From positions 7,257 through 55,281 of the forward strand of contig NZ_AJYA01000026.1 in assembly GCF_000265075.1 (NCBI RefSeq): a stretch of 48,025 nucleotides of DNA, written 5' to 3'. How positions within the stretch are numbered: the first letter of the stretch is position 1; the number at the start of each line of letters is the position of its first letter. Below, in pieces: positions 35,079 through 43,377 of this stretch. The position numbers and the translations under genes were made by a program. This DNA comes from Nitritalea halalkaliphila LW7 (GTDB lineage: Bacteria; Bacteroidota; Bacteroidia; Cytophagales; Cyclobacteriaceae). The notes under the pieces were generated by a model. That model was not told where the DNA came from. It made no database searches and saw only the letters and a list, made by a program, of their open reading frames with translations.

Positions 35079-37175
35079 TTAGGCTTGATTTCCGATAATT
35101 TCTCGAATGAAATTTACATCCACTTGGTAGAGCAGCAGCTCCGGCTGAAGGGCTCCACTGTCTTCAAGCCACTCCTTATGGATGACATCGCTGCGTGTCC
35201 AGGTATACGCGGCTGGCGCCGCAAAGAGGTGCCAATCTACCTTTTCGATGAGGTCTAAATTCGCATTTTCTGCCCGATAAGGTGGAAAGATAACGATGCT
35301 GCAGGTCTGCTCGAACCAGTCGAAGCGGAGCTGCTCGGGCAGCAGGTCTGCCCAACTGTAGGCTTCATGGAATGCTTCCAAGCCATAGGCGTATTCCCCT
35401 GAGCTTAAGCTTTCTGGGTGCAAGACAGGGACCTGTGGAAAATGCAGGCGCGTCTGTGCGATGATCGCCTCTAAAAGCGGGAGGAGACGCTTGTCTTCTT
35501 TCACCGGATGAATGCCGATCACGAAAGGCATCCCATTACCCGCTGGCTGCTGCTTAAGTCGCTTCTTCCATTCATTAACGAAAAGACGTGCCATCACGGC
35601 AGTAGGCAGCTCCTTGGCAGGGGCTGGGAACGCACCGATCACGCGTAGGCCGGTCTGCTTGGCGGCCTGCTGCGGCTCGTGTAGATTCACGCCGAGGAGG
35701 AGCCTTCCAGCAAAAAAGCCGATCAAAAGGATATGCCCAAACATAAAGGAGGCAGCCACCATGATTTTACGCTTGGAGCCCCTAGCCTGCGTTGGGAAAA
35801 AAGGTGGATCGATAATTTCCTGCGTCTGAGAAATCTTTAGGTTCTGGCTTTGAAGTCGTGCCTGATTCAGACCAGAAAGAATCGCCAGGTATTCGTTTTC
35901 GTTTACTTGCACTTCCCGCTCCAGACGTTTGAGCTCTGCACCTAAGGGGGCAAAACGGTCGATGCGGTCAGAGATTTCTTGTTTCGAGCTCAGGGAAATT
36001 TCTAAAGCGCTGAGCTCTCTTTCCTTTTCCAAATAGGTGCTCAGCCATTCTCCCAGGATCTGATTGAGCGGAATACCATCCACAGCAAAATCCTGTCGGT
36101 ACAGACTGGCGATTTTATCGCTGAGCTTATCTGATATCTCACGGATTTCCTTTTTCAGCTCGATGATTTCATAACTGTCAGGGCCTAATTCGGTCATGAG
36201 CGTGTTTAGCATGACGCGCTTATTCGAAACCTGCGTGCGGTAATAGGATAGGGAGTCGATAGTCGAAGCACGTAGCTCGTTCACGCGTAATTTCTCCTCG
36301 AGTTTTCGCAGGCTGGCGTCAGCACCTTCAGAAACCTGTCGTGCCCGAATGACTTCTTTTTCGATCTCGTTGATGTAATTATCCAGGTTTTTTCCTTGCT
36401 CATAGAAGTTCATGATGCGGTTAGCACTCACGAACTCCTTCAAGCGCTCTTCGGAATCTTGTAGTTTTTGGAAGATACGATCTCTTTCTTGGATGTAAAA
36501 GTCTATTCCCCCACTGGTTTCACTGACCCTCAGGTCTCCATAGCGGCTGAGGTACACATCTGCGAGCGCCTGAACGGTCTGGTACACGATTCCTGGATCA
36601 TCTGTATAGTAGCTGATTTCGATCATATCCGAGCTCCTTTTACGCAGCACGCGCACCCGCCCTGAAATGTTCGAAATACCGTAATACTTGTGATTTTCCA
36701 GCACATAGCGGACCGGTCCCATACGAGGGTCTTCTTCGCGTAACAGGCGCTCGATTCGCAGCTGGGTGCGAACAGGATCACCAGGAACCGCGATCAGCTT
36801 CCGTAGAGAATCGGGGATATTATTCTGCAGCTGCTCGAAGGTATCCCGCTCCATTCTTTTCGGATCATAAGCATCCATACTCAGATGCTGGGAGAGTAGC
36901 TTGAGCGCCACCAGCTCAGAGGTTCGCCGGCTATTAATCAACTCGACGATGTTATCCATCAAGTTATTCGATGTAAAATAGTCGATCTTAAGGGATTCGG
37001 TGAGGTCAGCGGTCTTACGGGTGGAGATGCCGGTATAAATAATGGTATGGGAGTCATAGATTTTTTCGAGATTGCGCGTCATCAGAATAACGACCGCAGC
37101 CAAGATCCCGGGTACAAGTAAAAACAGGTACCAGTATTTCTTAATCTCCCACCATAACTCTTTAATTTTTAACAT
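35079..37175 (-). CDS. GumC/Wzc-type polysaccharide co-polymerase without a functional kinase motif
   Basis: 698-residue inner-membrane protein that sets chain length and links polymerisation to export. The N-terminal membrane helix (YWYLFLLVPGILAAVVILMT) and Wzz domain are followed by a long periplasmic coiled-coil (about 190-420, LREL/KKEIREISDKL repeats) and the second helix (IMVAASFMFGHILLIGFFAG, about 485-505). The C-terminal cytoplasmic part (about 530-698) sits where BY-kinases have Walker A (GxxxGKT/S) and a Tyr tail, but I find neither, so it is a degenerate or non-kinase domain. The spacing is 2 bases to the Wzy start and 7 to the TolC-like stop. Confidence 0.88.
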   Translation of the reverse strand: MLKIKELWWEIKKYWYLFLLVPGILAAVVILMTRNLEKIYDSHTIIYTGISTRKTADLTESLKIDYFTSNNLMDNIVELINSRRTSELVALKLLSQHLSMDAYDPKRMERDTFEQLQNNIPDSLRKLIAVPGDPVRTQLRIERLLREEDPRMGPVRYVLENHKYYGISNISGRVRVLRKRSSDMIEISYYTDDPGIVYQTVQALADVYLSRYGDLRVSETSGGIDFYIQERDRIFQKLQDSEERLKEFVSANRIMNFYEQGKNLDNYINEIEKEVIRARQVSEGADASLRKLEEKLRVNELRASTIDSLSYYRTQVSNKRVMLNTLMTELGPDSYEIIELKKEIREISDKLSDKIASLYRQDFAVDGIPLNQILGEWLSTYLEKERELSALEISLSSKQEISDRIDRFAPLGAELKRLEREVQVNENEYLAILSGLNQARLQSQNLKISQTQEIIDPPFFPTQARGSKRKIMVAASFMFGHILLIGFFAGRLLLGVNLHEPQQAAKQTGLRVIGAFPAPAKELPTAVMARLFVNEWKKRLKQQPAGNGMPFVIGIHPVKEDKRLLPLLEAIIAQTRLHFPQVPVLHPESLSSGEYAYGLEAFHEAYSWADLLPEQLRFDWFEQTCSIVIFPPYRAENANLDLIEKVDWHLFAAPAAYTWTRSDVIHKEWLEDSGALQPELLLYQVDVNFIREIIGNQA

Positions 37176-37182
37176 CTAAGGC

Positions 37183-37936
37183 TTATCGCTTTAACATAGA
37201 CAATTTAATGCCCAGCAAAATTTCTAAATTTTTATAGGCCGTCATAAAATCCGCATAGGCATTATAATAGCGGTCTCGGGCCAGGGAATTGATTTCAGCC
37301 AAGCGCGTGTAATCGGTTAGGGAAAGCTGATTTTCTCGCAGCTTCAGCTCCCCCACTTGCTCACTGGTGGTAGCTTTTCGAAAATTCGTGGTGATTCACC
37401 ATGGTTTTCTGGGCAGCCAAGAGTTGATAGTATGCCTTAGCGATTTCCTGCCTGGTTTCTATCGCCATGGCATCCCGCATGTGGAGGGCAGCTTCCTTTT
37501 CTGCTGTGGCCAGTTTGATGCGGTTTCCCCTTGTGGTAAATTCGTAAAGCGGAATACTTACATTTAAGCCATAAAGAAAGCCGCTGGCCACAGTATTCGT
37601 AAAGACGTCAGCGGAGCCGGTAACGAGAATGCCTTGATTGCCCTGAGAAAGAATGACAAAGGGCCGAATATGGTTAGTCCATAACCTTTTCTGCACATTT
37701 ATCCGCTGCTCTTCCGCTCTGGCTAAAGCTTCTTCTCGTTTGATGGTAGGGTTAAAATCTTCGCCCATGTCTAAGAGTTCATCTAAAGGCGGCAGCTGTA
37801 GGGCGAGATCTTCTAGGATATTAAATACTTCTATTCCTGAGTCCCGGTCAGAAAAGGGCAGGACGTTCTGTGCTTTGGCCTGAAGGCCAAAAAATAAGGG
37901 GAGAAAAAAGATAAGATAGGACCATTTTCTATCCAT
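37183..37936 (-). CDS. Short TolC-family outer-membrane export protein (frame break)
   Basis: Secreted or outer-membrane protein with a signal peptide (WSYLIFFLPLFFGLQAKAQ), about 250 residues when joined. TolC-like features are NPTIKREEALARAEEQRINV, GLNVSIPLYEFTTRGNRIKL, AALHMRDAMAIETRQEIAKA and, after the break, SEQVGELKLRENQLSLTDYT and ARDRYYNAYADFMTAYKNLE. The visible frame stops at 37361. Removing one A from the coding A-run near 37376-37381 joins it to the frame ending in TAA at 37183-37185. It is about half the length of classical TolC, fitting a single-repeat version used in Bacteroidota exopolysaccharide loci. It precedes the co-polymerase gene by 7 bases. Confidence 0.78.
37874..37891. 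repeat. Palindrome TTTGGCC-TGAA-GGCCAAA in the signal peptide region
   Basis: Seven-base arms with a TGAA loop, the third member of the TTTGRCC...GGYCAAA group. Here it lies in the codons for the signal peptide end of the TolC-like gene. Confidence 0.3.
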
Positions 37937-37958
37937 AAAGGGACTGCAATTAGGTGAC

Positions 37959-39155
37959 TTAGACGCTTTCCTTCTGAAACAAGGCAGGAAAGGTTTTTAA
38001 AATTATTTTCATATCCAACCAAAAGCTAAAGTTATCAGCATAATAATTATCGAGTGCAATGCGCTCCTCCTCGGACATGGGGCCACCTTTTCCGCGCTTG
38101 GTGACCTGCCAAAGGCCCGTGATGCCCGAAGGTGCCATAAAGCGTTTGGAATACTTGTCTGTCGTTAGCTTTTCAGCCTCGTATATGGGGAGTGGACGAT
38201 TCCCGACGATTGACATGTCTCCGATAAAGACATTGATGAGCTGCGGTAGCTCATCGATGCTGCTATTCCGCAGAAATGCGCCCAGCTTAGTGATGCGTGG
38301 ATCGTTTGCGATTTTAAAGAAGGTATTATCGCTCTCTTTTTTAAAGTCAGGATAAAAGGTTTCGCAGATGTAGTCCCCACTGTCGTTAAAGAGGGGTTTT
38401 TCACAACTAATAGCGTAGCGGAGGCAGGTGTCACAGCGCTTGTTGATGTATTTATTTTTCGTCTGATCCGCCTCTCCCGTCTTGTATTGGTTCAGGTGAT
38501 CGAGGCTTTTCAGTTTTTTATCTGCATCGGGTACCATGGAGCGAAACTTGTAAAAGTCGATGACTTTCCAAGCGGTACCCACACGCTTGGATTTGTAAAA
38601 GATAGGGCCTTTCGATTCCAAGCGTATCAGGGCAGCGATGGTCAGCAGAATAGGGGAGAGCAGTAAGAGTGCCAAGCCTGAAAAGAAAATATCGAAAAGT
38701 CTTTTGTTTAGTGGTGTTTTGTAATCAAAAGAGGCGAGTGTCTGCGTATCGTCCGTGAGCTCTTCTCTTAGTTTAGAGGGTTCTCGTTTTAGGGCCTGGC
38801 TGATGACTTGGAGAAAATGGTTTTTCTTCAATTCCTTTGCGCTAAGCAAACCGTCCACGTCCAGGCGCACAGCATTTCCACGATCTTCTTTCGCGACCAT
38901 ATCGCTAAACACGATGACTTTAAAAGCATGCAGCGATTTAAAAGCACTAACTGTCTCTACGGTATTTAAAAAAGAAGGGTCTGAGAGCTTTCCGAATAAG
39001 CATACGCCGACTGCTTGGAGCTTACCCGCCTTCAACTTTTCGATGAAGGAAAAGATGCTAAACTCCTCCGCTAGCTGATAGTTTTCAGCGAGTTGGCTGC
39101 GTACTTCTTTCGTAAAAAGTAGATCCGGGCGTATAATGGCCAGGGTAGGGTTCAT
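37959..39155 (-). CDS. Initiating sugar transferase (polyprenyl-phosphate) with receiver-like N-terminus
   Basis: 398-residue membrane enzyme that transfers a sugar-1-phosphate to undecaprenyl phosphate, the first step of repeat-unit assembly. Residues about 1-125 resemble a receiver fold (MNPTLAIIRPDLLF..., FKVIVFSDMVAKED) without the phospho-Asp. One membrane segment (LFDIFFSGLALLLLSPILLT) is followed by the WcaJ/EpsL-type core: FYKFRSMVPDADKKL, IDELPQLINVFIGDMSIVGN RPLP and GITGLWQVTKRG. An extra stretch of about 40 residues within the core carries cysteines as CDTCLRYAISCEKPLFNDSG and then YICETF, a possible metal site. The start overlaps the receiver gene stop (ATGA). Confidence 0.9.
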   Translation of the reverse strand: MNPTLAIIRPDLLFTKEVRSQLAENYQLAEEFSIFSFIEKLKAGKLQAVGVCLFGKLSDPSFLNTVETVSAFKSLHAFKVIVFSDMVAKEDRGNAVRLDVDGLLSAKELKKNHFLQVISQALKREPSKLREELTDDTQTLASFDYKTPLNKRLFDIFFSGLALLLLSPILLTIAALIRLESKGPIFYKSKRVGTAWKVIDFYKFRSMVPDADKKLKSLDHLNQYKTGEADQTKNKYINKRCDTCLRYAISCEKPLFNDSGDYICETFYPDFKKESDNTFFKIANDPRITKLGAFLRNSSIDELPQLINVFIGDMSIVGNRPLPIYEAEKLTTDKYSKRFMAPSGITGLWQVTKRGKGGPMSEEERIALDNYYADNFSFWLDMKIILKTFPALFQKESV

Positions 39156-39550
39156 ACCTCGTGAAATTTATAACGATCAAAAAAGCGCTTGATTCTCACG
39201 CGTAGTTCTTTCGGGTTAAAGGGCTTGATTAAAAAGTCATCAGCCCCAGCGTTAAAGGCCTCTATGCGGGCGTTCACACTATCCTCACCTGAGAGGACGA
39301 TGACGGGAATTTTTTCGAGGTAATGGAATTTTCTAATTTCGCCTAAAAACTCCATGCCACCCATTTTCGGCATGTTTAGGTCTATAACGATCACATCAGG
39401 GATTTCGCCCTTCATAATATGACTGAGTGCTTCCACACCATTTTGTTTGATGGTAACCTGGTGGTCCTCACTGAATTGCTTCTCTACGATCATTCCGATT
39501 ATCGGTTCATCATCGACTAAAAGTAGGGTACGCTTCTCGTCTGAGTTCAT
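39152..39550 (-). CDS. Single-domain response regulator heading the exopolysaccharide operon
   Basis: 132-residue receiver protein with the acidic pair in LLLVDDEPIIGMI, the phospho-acceptor D57 in VIVIDLNMPKMGGMEFL, the switch Ser in VIVLSGEDS and K109 in DFLIKPFNPKEL. No output domain is present, so it acts through protein contacts. Its stop overlaps the start of the sugar transferase (ATGA), which itself has a receiver-like N-terminus without Asp. This suggests a physical partnership that would tie glycan initiation to a signal. It is the first gene of the minus-strand operon that runs to about 27798. Confidence 0.92.
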   Translation of the reverse strand: MNSDEKRTLLLVDDEPIIGMIVEKQFSEDHQVTIKQNGVEALSHIMKGEIPDVIVIDLNMPKMGGMEFLGEIRKFHYLEKIPVIVLSGEDSVNARIEAFNAGADDFLIKPFNPKELRVRIKRFFDRYKFHEV

Positions 39551-39581
39551 AAGTGCAGCGTGGGGTTTAGTTTGTATTATT

Positions 39582-39615
39582 TAAATATAAGCTATTTCCT
39601 TAAAATAATGGCAAA
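39582..39615 (-). promoter_or_regulatory. Possible promoter of the exopolysaccharide operon
   Basis: On the minus strand, TTTG (39612-39615) and TATATTTA (39582-39589) are spaced by 22 bases. They resemble, but do not fully match, the Bacteroidota TTG/TAnnTTTG promoter. They lie about 30 bases before the receiver gene start. Confidence 0.3.
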
Positions 39616-39659
39616 GGTGCTGAAAAATCGGCATTTATTTTTAAACACCAATTTAATTT

Positions 39660-39690
39660 TTGTTCTTCGGGCATTGTTTTTATACTTTTG
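39660..39690 (+). promoter_or_regulatory. Bacteroidota-type promoter of pgi
   Basis: TTG (39660-39662) and TACTTTTG (39683-39690) with 20 bases between them match the Bacteroidota housekeeping promoter layout (-33 TTG, -7 TAnnTTTG). Transcription would start near 39697, about 20 bases before the pgi ATG. Confidence 0.7.
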
Positions 39691-39716
39691 AGCTACCTAT
39701 TAAACAGATATTTTCT

Positions 39717-41366
39717 ATGCTACATGCTATCGACCCCACGACCACATCTGCTTGGAAGACGCTTAAGCAACTGGCCGCTACTTCGGGGCAGCTCAGTATC
39801 CGCACGTTATGTCAAGATGCTGCTCGTTTTTCCGATTATTCTCTGACGTTCGAGTCCCTTCTTTTCGATTACAGTAAAAACAAGATAAACGATGCGGTGC
39901 GGGAGCAGCTGCTAGCTCTGGCAGAGGAGTGCAAGCTCGCTGAGGCCATTCAAGCCATGTTCAGCGGTGAGACTATCAATTTGACCGAAGGTCGAGCCGT
40001 TCTTCATACCGCGCTCCGCAATCAGTCCGACCGCCCTATTCTGGTGGAGGGAAAGGATGTCATGCCTGATATTCGGCAGGTGCTCGGGCAGATGAAGGGT
40101 TTTGCTGAAGCGATCGAACAGCAGCGGCACCTAGGCTACACCGGTAAGCCCATCGACACGCTCGTAAATATCGGTATCGGGGGCTCAGATTTAGGCCCTG
40201 TGATGGTAACCGAAGCACTTAAACCGTATCAGTTACCACATATTACGACGCATTTCGTGTCTAATGTCGACGGCACGCATTTAGCAGAGACGCTGAAGCG
40301 GGTAAATCCGGAGACAACCTTGTTTTTTATCGCTTCGAAGACCTTTACGACGCAGGAAACCATGACGAATGCCCACTCGGCGCGGGACTGGTTTTTAACC
40401 CATGCGCAGGATGAAAAGGCCGTAGCAAAGCATTTTGTGGCGCTTTCCACGAATGCAGCGGCGGTAGAGGCCTTCGGAATCGCTCCTGAAAACATGTTTG
40501 GCTTCTGGGACTGGGTAGGCGGACGCTACTCTTTATGGTCCGCTATTGGCTTGCCTATCGCCTGCACGGTGGGTTTTGCTAATTTTGAAGCACTGCTTCA
40601 GGGTGCGTACAGCATGGATGTGCATTTTCAGGAGGCGCCCTTCGGGCAAAATATTCCGGTGCTGATGGCCTTAATTGGGATTTGGAACTGTAATTTCCTT
40701 GGCGCCACGTCCGAGGCTATACTCCCTTATGACCAGTATTTGCACCGTTTTGCTGCCTATTTCCAACAGGGCAACATGGAGTCCAATGGCAAGTACGTAA
40801 CACGAACTGGGGAGCGCGTTTCCTACAGCACAGGCCCGATCATCTGGGGCGAACCGGGGACGAACGGGCAGCATGCCTTCTACCAGTTGATTCACCAGGG
40901 GACGCACTTGATTCCTTGTGATTTCATTGCGCCAGCGCAAAGCCATAATCCTATCGGCGACCATCATGTGAAGCTACTATCGAATTTCTTCGCGCAGACG
41001 GAGGCCCTTATGAATGGAAAGGATCTGGCCGCTGTGGAGGCTGAAATGCGTGCTGCCGGAGCAGATGAGGAAACGATTCGGAACATCGCCCCACATCGGG
41101 TTTTTGATGGGGAGCGGCCTACGAATAGTATTTTGGTGAAAAAAATCACGCCTTATACGCTGGGGCAGCTCGTGGCCATGTATGAGCATAAGATCTTCGT
41201 ACAGGGGGTTCTGTGGAATATTTTGAGCTTCGATCAGTGGGGAGTAGAACTGGGCAAGGTGCTGGCCAAACGTATTTTACCTGAGTTGGCAGGCGATGAG
41301 GATGTGGATACGCATGATGCTTCTACGAATGGCTTGATTAATGCGTATAAAAAGATGCGAGCGTGA
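39717..41366 (+). CDS. pgi: Glucose-6-phosphate isomerase
   Basis: Glycolytic enzyme interconverting glucose-6-phosphate and fructose-6-phosphate. Starting at ATG 39717 ([20 protein letters not shown]) it is 549 residues, the typical size of the large bacterial form. Conserved blocks are [68 protein letters not shown] (catalytic Glu), [19 protein letters not shown] (catalytic His) and [11 protein letters not shown] (C-terminal Lys region). The longer frame upstream begins inside the promoter and is not used. The product also supplies sugar phosphates for the neighbouring glycan genes. A strong terminator follows. Confidence 0.97.
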   Translation: MLHAIDPTTTSAWKTLKQLAATSGQLSIRTLCQDAARFSDYSLTFESLLFDYSKNKINDAVREQLLALAEECKLAEAIQAMFSGETINLTEGRAVLHTALRNQSDRPILVEGKDVMPDIRQVLGQMKGFAEAIEQQRHLGYTGKPIDTLVNIGIGGSDLGPVMVTEALKPYQLPHITTHFVSNVDGTHLAETLKRVNPETTLFFIASKTFTTQETMTNAHSARDWFLTHAQDEKAVAKHFVALSTNAAAVEAFGIAPENMFGFWDWVGGRYSLWSAIGLPIACTVGFANFEALLQGAYSMDVHFQEAPFGQNIPVLMALIGIWNCNFLGATSEAILPYDQYLHRFAAYFQQGNMESNGKYVTRTGERVSYSTGPIIWGEPGTNGQHAFYQLIHQGTHLIPCDFIAPAQSHNPIGDHHVKLLSNFFAQTEALMNGKDLAAVEAEMRAAGADEETIRNIAPHRVFDGERPTNSILVKKITPYTLGQLVAMYEHKIFVQGVLWNILSFDQWGVELGKVLAKRILPELAGDEDVDTHDASTNGLINAYKKMRA

Positions 41367-41388
41367 GATCTGCTAAGCAGGAGCGTAT

Positions 41389-41430
41389 GGGCGGTAAGGA
41401 AGTGGACGAGGCTTTTTTACCGCCCTTTTT
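41389..41430 (+). terminator. Intrinsic terminator after pgi
   Basis: GGGCGGTAA (41389-41397) pairs with TTACCGCCC (41417-41425), 9 bp, followed by five T (41426-41430). Confidence 0.88.
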
Positions 41431-41565
41431 GCGTTAGGTGCCCCGAAAGCAGGAGTATTCATAGGGAGGAGGGTTTCGAACCCCTTTTTTCTTCGGCAGG
41501 CTTACCGCTTAGCACAATTTCCTTGTACCTTTTCTTGATCTGCTTTTCTTTACGCAACCTTATAG

Positions 41566-42933
41566 ATGAATGATATGAAGTATATTCCCTTTTTCGTTTT
41601 ATGGCTGATTTTGATCAGTGGTCAACTTCAAGCTCAGCAGATGCAGTCCGCTGTTTTAGATCAGCGCGCGCAGGCGCGAGTTTTAGATGCATGGTTAGAG
41701 GAGCGCATCGACACGGTCCTTCCGGAGTTAATGGACCGTACGGGCATCGATATGTGGGTGCTGATTTCTCGGGAGTACAATGAAGACCCAGTCATTCGGA
41801 CCTTTTTGCCCGCGACGTGGTTTGCGGCTCGCCGCAGGACCATTTTAGTGTTATACAAGCCGAAGGGGAGTTCTACTGTGGAGGCGCTGGCGGTGGCACG
41901 CTATGATGTAGGCAAGCGATTTAAGAAGGCTTGGGATCCCGATTCAGAGCCAGATCAGTACGCACGCCTGGCGGCGCTCATTCAGGAGCGTAATCCGGAG
42001 CGCATCGGGCTGAACTTTTCAGATACCTACGGACATGCTGATGGGCTGACTTTCCAAGAGCATGCTTTGCTGATGGACAAGCTACCTAAGCGACTGAAGG
42101 ACAGAGTCGTTTCGGCTGAGAAGCTGGCTGTGGGTTGGTTAGAGCGCCGCACGCCATCGGAGTTGGCGACGTACAGGCATATTCAGTCGATTGCGAATCA
42201 AATTATAGCGGAGGGTTTATCTGAAAATGTGATTACGCCCGGCGTGACGACCACGGAGGACGTGGTTTGGTTTTATCGGGAGCGGATAAAAGAGCGGAAA
42301 TTGGACACTTGGTTTCAGCCTACGGTAGACATTCAGCGGGCGGATCCGGACTCCAAGGAACATTTGAGGACTTTTGACCAGCGCCCTGATGTATCGGTGA
42401 TCATGCCGGGAGATCTTTTGCATATTGATTTTGGGATAAGCTATCTGCGTTTAAGTACCGATACGCAGCAGTTGGCGTATGTGCTTAAGCCGGGGGAAGA
42501 CGAGGTTCCGGCGTATTTGCGCGCTGCTTTTCAGGTGGGGAATCGGGTTCAGGATTTCCTGACCGAGTCGTTTGAGAATGGGAAGACGGGGAATGAGATT
42601 TTGCGCGCCACGCGCGCTAAAATGGAGGCTGCAGGCATCCGAGGGAGCATTTATTCCCATCCGATGGGCTACCACGGGCATGCTGCTGGGCCGACGATCG
42701 GGATGTGGGACAATCAGGGGGACACGCCTGGCGCGGGGGACTATCCGTTATATCCGATGACAGCCTATGCGATCGAGCTAAATGCAGTCGTGTATGTAGA
42801 AGAGTGGGGAAAGGATGTACGCATTATGTTAGAAGAGGGGGCTTACTGGGATGGTGAGCAGGTGATTTACTTGAATGGGCGTCAAAAGGAAATTATGCCG
42901 ATTCCGCGTTCGCAACCCTTCTTGAAGAATTAG
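41566..42933 (+). CDS. Secreted M24-family metallopeptidase
   Basis: 455-residue M24 (pita-bread fold) peptidase, related to Xaa-Pro aminopeptidases. An N-terminal signal peptide (FFVLWLILISGQLQAQ) sends it to the periplasm or beyond. Metal ligands are visible: Asp in LLHIDFGISYLRLSTDTQQL (two Asp), His in SHPMGYHGHAAGPTIG, Glu in YAIELNAVVYVEEW and Glu in IMLEEGAYW. The N-terminal creatinase-like domain covers about residues 40-190. The start at ATG 41566 is chosen for the signal peptide; ATG 41575 would also work. It is monocistronic, with a terminator at 42968. Confidence 0.9.
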   Translation: MNDMKYIPFFVLWLILISGQLQAQQMQSAVLDQRAQARVLDAWLEERIDTVLPELMDRTGIDMWVLISREYNEDPVIRTFLPATWFAARRRTILVLYKPKGSSTVEALAVARYDVGKRFKKAWDPDSEPDQYARLAALIQERNPERIGLNFSDTYGHADGLTFQEHALLMDKLPKRLKDRVVSAEKLAVGWLERRTPSELATYRHIQSIANQIIAEGLSENVITPGVTTTEDVVWFYRERIKERKLDTWFQPTVDIQRADPDSKEHLRTFDQRPDVSVIMPGDLLHIDFGISYLRLSTDTQQLAYVLKPGEDEVPAYLRAAFQVGNRVQDFLTESFENGKTGNEILRATRAKMEAAGIRGSIYSHPMGYHGHAAGPTIGMWDNQGDTPGAGDYPLYPMTAYAIELNAVVYVEEWGKDVRIMLEEGAYWDGEQVIYLNGRQKEIMPIPRSQPFLKN

Positions 42934-42967
42934 AAAGCTGAGCGAGGCGGTGGCGGCGGCAGTTCTG

Positions 42968-43007
42968 AAAAGCTAATCCTTCTTTCGAGAAAGATTAGCT
43001 TTTTTTT
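42968..43007 (+). terminator. Intrinsic terminator after the M24 peptidase gene
   Basis: AAAAGCTAATC (42968-42978) pairs with GATTAGCTTTT (42993-43003), with an inner TTCT-TTCG-AGAA stem, and is followed by T to 43007. Confidence 0.9.
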
Positions 43008-43377
43008 GTGGGATACAAGATTTTTTAGAATAAAATAAGTTTGGTTATCATGGGTAAAAACAAAATAAAATATTGGGTATTGGTTTGTCTAAGCTGTGTA
43101 CAAAATAAAATTTCCCGAATAGTAAAATAGTGTAATTTATTAATGAAAAAGTTTATTTTTATGTGTGTTTTTATTCAAGTAACATTTTTTCCTTTTGTCA
43201 TTTTCTACACGGCTATCTATTTATTTTGGTTTATATTGCTTGTATACGTGAAAACGGATCAACTAAACGGACGTGTTTTTCAGCGAGGAGCTCTTTTTTA
43301 GGGTAGTGACGGGCATGCTGTCTGGTTTTTTCGTCGACGCGTAGGTAACCCTTTTCTTTAACTTAATACTACTACCT
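43008..43377. other. AT-rich region upstream of susC
   Basis: About 370 strongly AT-rich bases. Apart from a 52-codon hydrophobic frame at 43143-43301 I see no gene. No clear TAnnTTTG promoter with proper spacing was found, although the susC promoter should be here. Confidence 0.45.
43143..43301 (+). CDS. Possible 52-residue single-pass membrane peptide
   Basis: ATG at 43143 opens a frame reading MKKFIFMCVFIQVTFFPFVI, then FYTAIYLFWFILLVYVKTDQ and a short basic tail, ending in TAG at 43301. It is hydrophobic throughout its first 36 residues. The composition may simply reflect AT-rich DNA; there is no clear ribosome binding site and no homolog is recognised. It could also be the remnant of a signal peptide. 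Confidence 0.22.
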   Translation: MKKFIFMCVFIQVTFFPFVIFYTAIYLFWFILLVYVKTDQLNGRVFQRGALF

